A stretch of DNA of 7,327 nt from Limisphaerales bacterium (GTDB lineage Bacteria; Verrucomicrobiota; Verrucomicrobiia; Limisphaerales; PALSA-1396), in assembly GCA_003140275.1 (NCBI GenBank), contig PLJQ01000184.1, forward strand, positions 1 to 7,327, given 5' to 3'. The notes under the pieces are model-generated. The model ran no database searches, was not told the origin of the DNA, and saw only the letters and a list, made by a program, of their open reading frames with translations. The translations under genes were made by a program, and so were the position numbers. Below are positions 6,245-7,327 of the stretch, piece after piece; the first letter of the stretch is position 1; every line of letters starts with the position of its first letter.

Positions 6245-6808
6245 ATGATTAAACCTTGGCCCAGGATGGATAGCAAACCGGCTGGGGATTTCCGCATCTT
6301 CACCGTCCGTGCCGATCAAAAATGTTCGCCGCGCACCGGCCAGCCCCATGATTTTTACGTCATCGATTGCGTCAACTGGGTGAATGTCATCGCCACCACG
6401 CCCGACCGGCAACTCGTGATGATTGAGCAATATCGCCACGGCTCGGACACGGTGGAACTGGAAATCCCCGGCGGCATGATGGATCCCGGTGAACTTTTGC
6501 CCGTGAAGACCGGGGTGCGCGAGTTGCGCGAAGAAACCGGTTACGAAGGGCAAAACGCCCGACTCATTGGCGAAATCTTTCCCAACCCGGCGATCATGAG
6601 CAACACCTGTTACACGGTGCTGGTCGAGAATTGTGAACTGAAACACGCGACGGAATTCGACCACAGCGAGGAACTGATCACCCGGCTTGTGCCCATCACC
6701 GAGATTCCCCGGTTGATTGCGGACTCAAAAATCCGCCATGCGATGGTCGTCGTAGCGTGGTATCACTTCGAGCTGTGGAATCGAGGCATTAAACCGTCAC
6801 CAGGATAA
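6245..6808 (+). CDS. Nudix hydrolase, ADP-ribose pyrophosphatase-like
   Basis: A Nudix-fold hydrolase cleaving a nucleoside diphosphate linked to another moiety with divalent metal help. 'LVMIEQYRHGSDTVELEIPGG' is the strand pattern typical of ADP-ribose/ADP-sugar pyrophosphatases (NudF-like). The Nudix box covers residues about 77-100: 'GMMDPGE' then 'RELREETGY' with metal-binding Glu93, Glu96 and Glu97. Eight rather than seven residues separate the first Glu from Arg, a one-residue departure from GX5EX7REUXEEXGU. The substrate is not determined. I chose ATG at 6245 (MIKPWPRMDSKPAGDFRIF) because relatives begin near this motif. An in-frame ATG at 6173 has AGGTGG eleven bases upstream and would add 24 residues of unconvincing sequence, so the start is uncertain. 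It lies downstream of the 64-residue gene and converges on an alpha/beta hydrolase gene. Confidence 0.92.
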   Translation: MIKPWPRMDSKPAGDFRIFTVRADQKCSPRTGQPHDFYVIDCVNWVNVIATTPDRQLVMIEQYRHGSDTVELEIPGGMMDPGELLPVKTGVRELREETGYEGQNARLIGEIFPNPAIMSNTCYTVLVENCELKHATEFDHSEELITRLVPITEIPRLIADSKIRHAMVVVAWYHFELWNRGIKPSPG

Positions 6809-6835
6809 TCCAAGCCCGACCAGGGTTCGTGATTG

Positions 6836-7327
6836 TTAATGGCGGGAAAGAAATTCAAGCACGATCCGGTTGAATGGTTGCGGATTTTCGAGGTGCAGCC
6901 CGTGCGAAACGGCGGGCAACGTGACGCATTCCGATTCAGGCAAATCCTGCTCCAGCTCGCGGATCGTCTGTCGAAAAACCGTCGAGCTCAATGCGCCTTC
7001 CAGCAACAGCGTTGGCGCCAGGATCTTTCGCGCGTCATCGGATTTGAAGGGAATGGCCTGGCTGGTTCCCCGCAGCATTAGTTTCAGCGTGCCCACGTTG
7101 TCCATCATCACGGCGCGAACCGGCGTGGCCAGTTCATCAAACGTACCGGGCGCGATCACGGCGTTGATGAAATGTCTTACGGCCGTTTCGGGGCCGTCGT
7201 TACGCCACCGCTCCAACACCTGTTCGGTGAGTGAAATGATTTCCTGCACCAGCGGCCGATTTTCCGGCTTCTGCGTCAACAAGGAAAAAAGCGTCGGCTC
7301 GGCCAGCACGAGACCACGCACCAGTTC
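6836..7327 (-). CDS. alpha/beta hydrolase, C-terminal part (5' end outside window)
   Basis: The last roughly 163 residues of an alpha/beta-hydrolase-fold protein. The frame is open to the window edge and the upstream part, including the nucleophile elbow, is missing. 'ELVRGLVLAEPTL' is the strand following the nucleophile helix, residues about 30-90 form the helical cap, 'APTLLLEGALSSTVFRQTI' is the strand that often bears the catalytic acid, and 'VTLPAVSHGLHLENPQPFNRIVLEFLSRH' holds the catalytic His and the last helix. No Asp is seen at the usual 'G..D' acid position (Ala-Leu-Ser-Ser instead), as also occurs in some subfamilies. Substrate unknown. It converges on the Nudix gene with 27 bases between stops and no clear terminator hairpin. 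Confidence 0.85.
   Translation of the reverse strand, partial: ELVRGLVLAEPTLFSLLTQKPENRPLVQEIISLTEQVLERWRNDGPETAVRHFINAVIAPGTFDELATPVRAVMMDNVGTLKLMLRGTSQAIPFKSDDARKILAPTLLLEGALSSTVFRQTIRELEQDLPESECVTLPAVSHGLHLENPQPFNRIVLEFLSRH

Noticed and set aside
6098..6664. 188-codon minus-strand frame
   Set aside because: Antisense shadow of the Nudix gene with no recognisable motif.

Overview
The window looks like chromosomal DNA from a GC-rich Gram-negative bacterium, most likely of the Verrucomicrobiota (Pedosphaera/Limisphaerales-like). That assignment is inference. It rests on the style of the cyclophilin pair, the 'RHSFASYHYA...HYREL' type of tyrosine recombinase, the secreted and membrane-anchored architectures, and the scarcity of strong Shine-Dalgarno sites. 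No rRNA, tRNA or CRISPR array is visible.

Left part (1-1481), accessory: a small orphan protein gene (61-336, minus) is preceded by a roughly 65-bp imperfect inverted repeat (347-413) that resembles an integron attC site. Beyond it lies a tyrosine-recombinase gene on the minus strand, split into two frames by a run of eight G/C bases at 1121-1128. Its N-terminal frame runs without a break back to the stop codon of infA.

Middle part (1482-3240), housekeeping: infA (translation initiation factor IF-1, minus) may be preceded by a small ORF with an unusually good ribosome binding site. Divergent from it is a two-gene cyclophilin operon: an exported peptidyl-prolyl isomerase, then a cytoplasmic one 19 bases later. 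A hairpin terminator candidate follows.

Right-middle part (3301-5831): two convergent genes whose stop codons overlap encode bitopic membrane proteins. The first carries a periplasmic region resembling the 7TMR-HDED sensor domain, one transmembrane helix and a cytoplasmic coiled coil, but no 7TM bundle and no HD phosphohydrolase. The second carries a signal peptide, a short periplasmic helix, one transmembrane helix and three cytoplasmic TPR units. The pair is the best candidate in the window for an undescribed membrane assembly; a shared function is inference only.

Right end (5958-7327): a 64-residue helical protein and a Nudix hydrolase form a probable operon. They face the 3' part of an alpha/beta hydrolase gene that runs off the window end.
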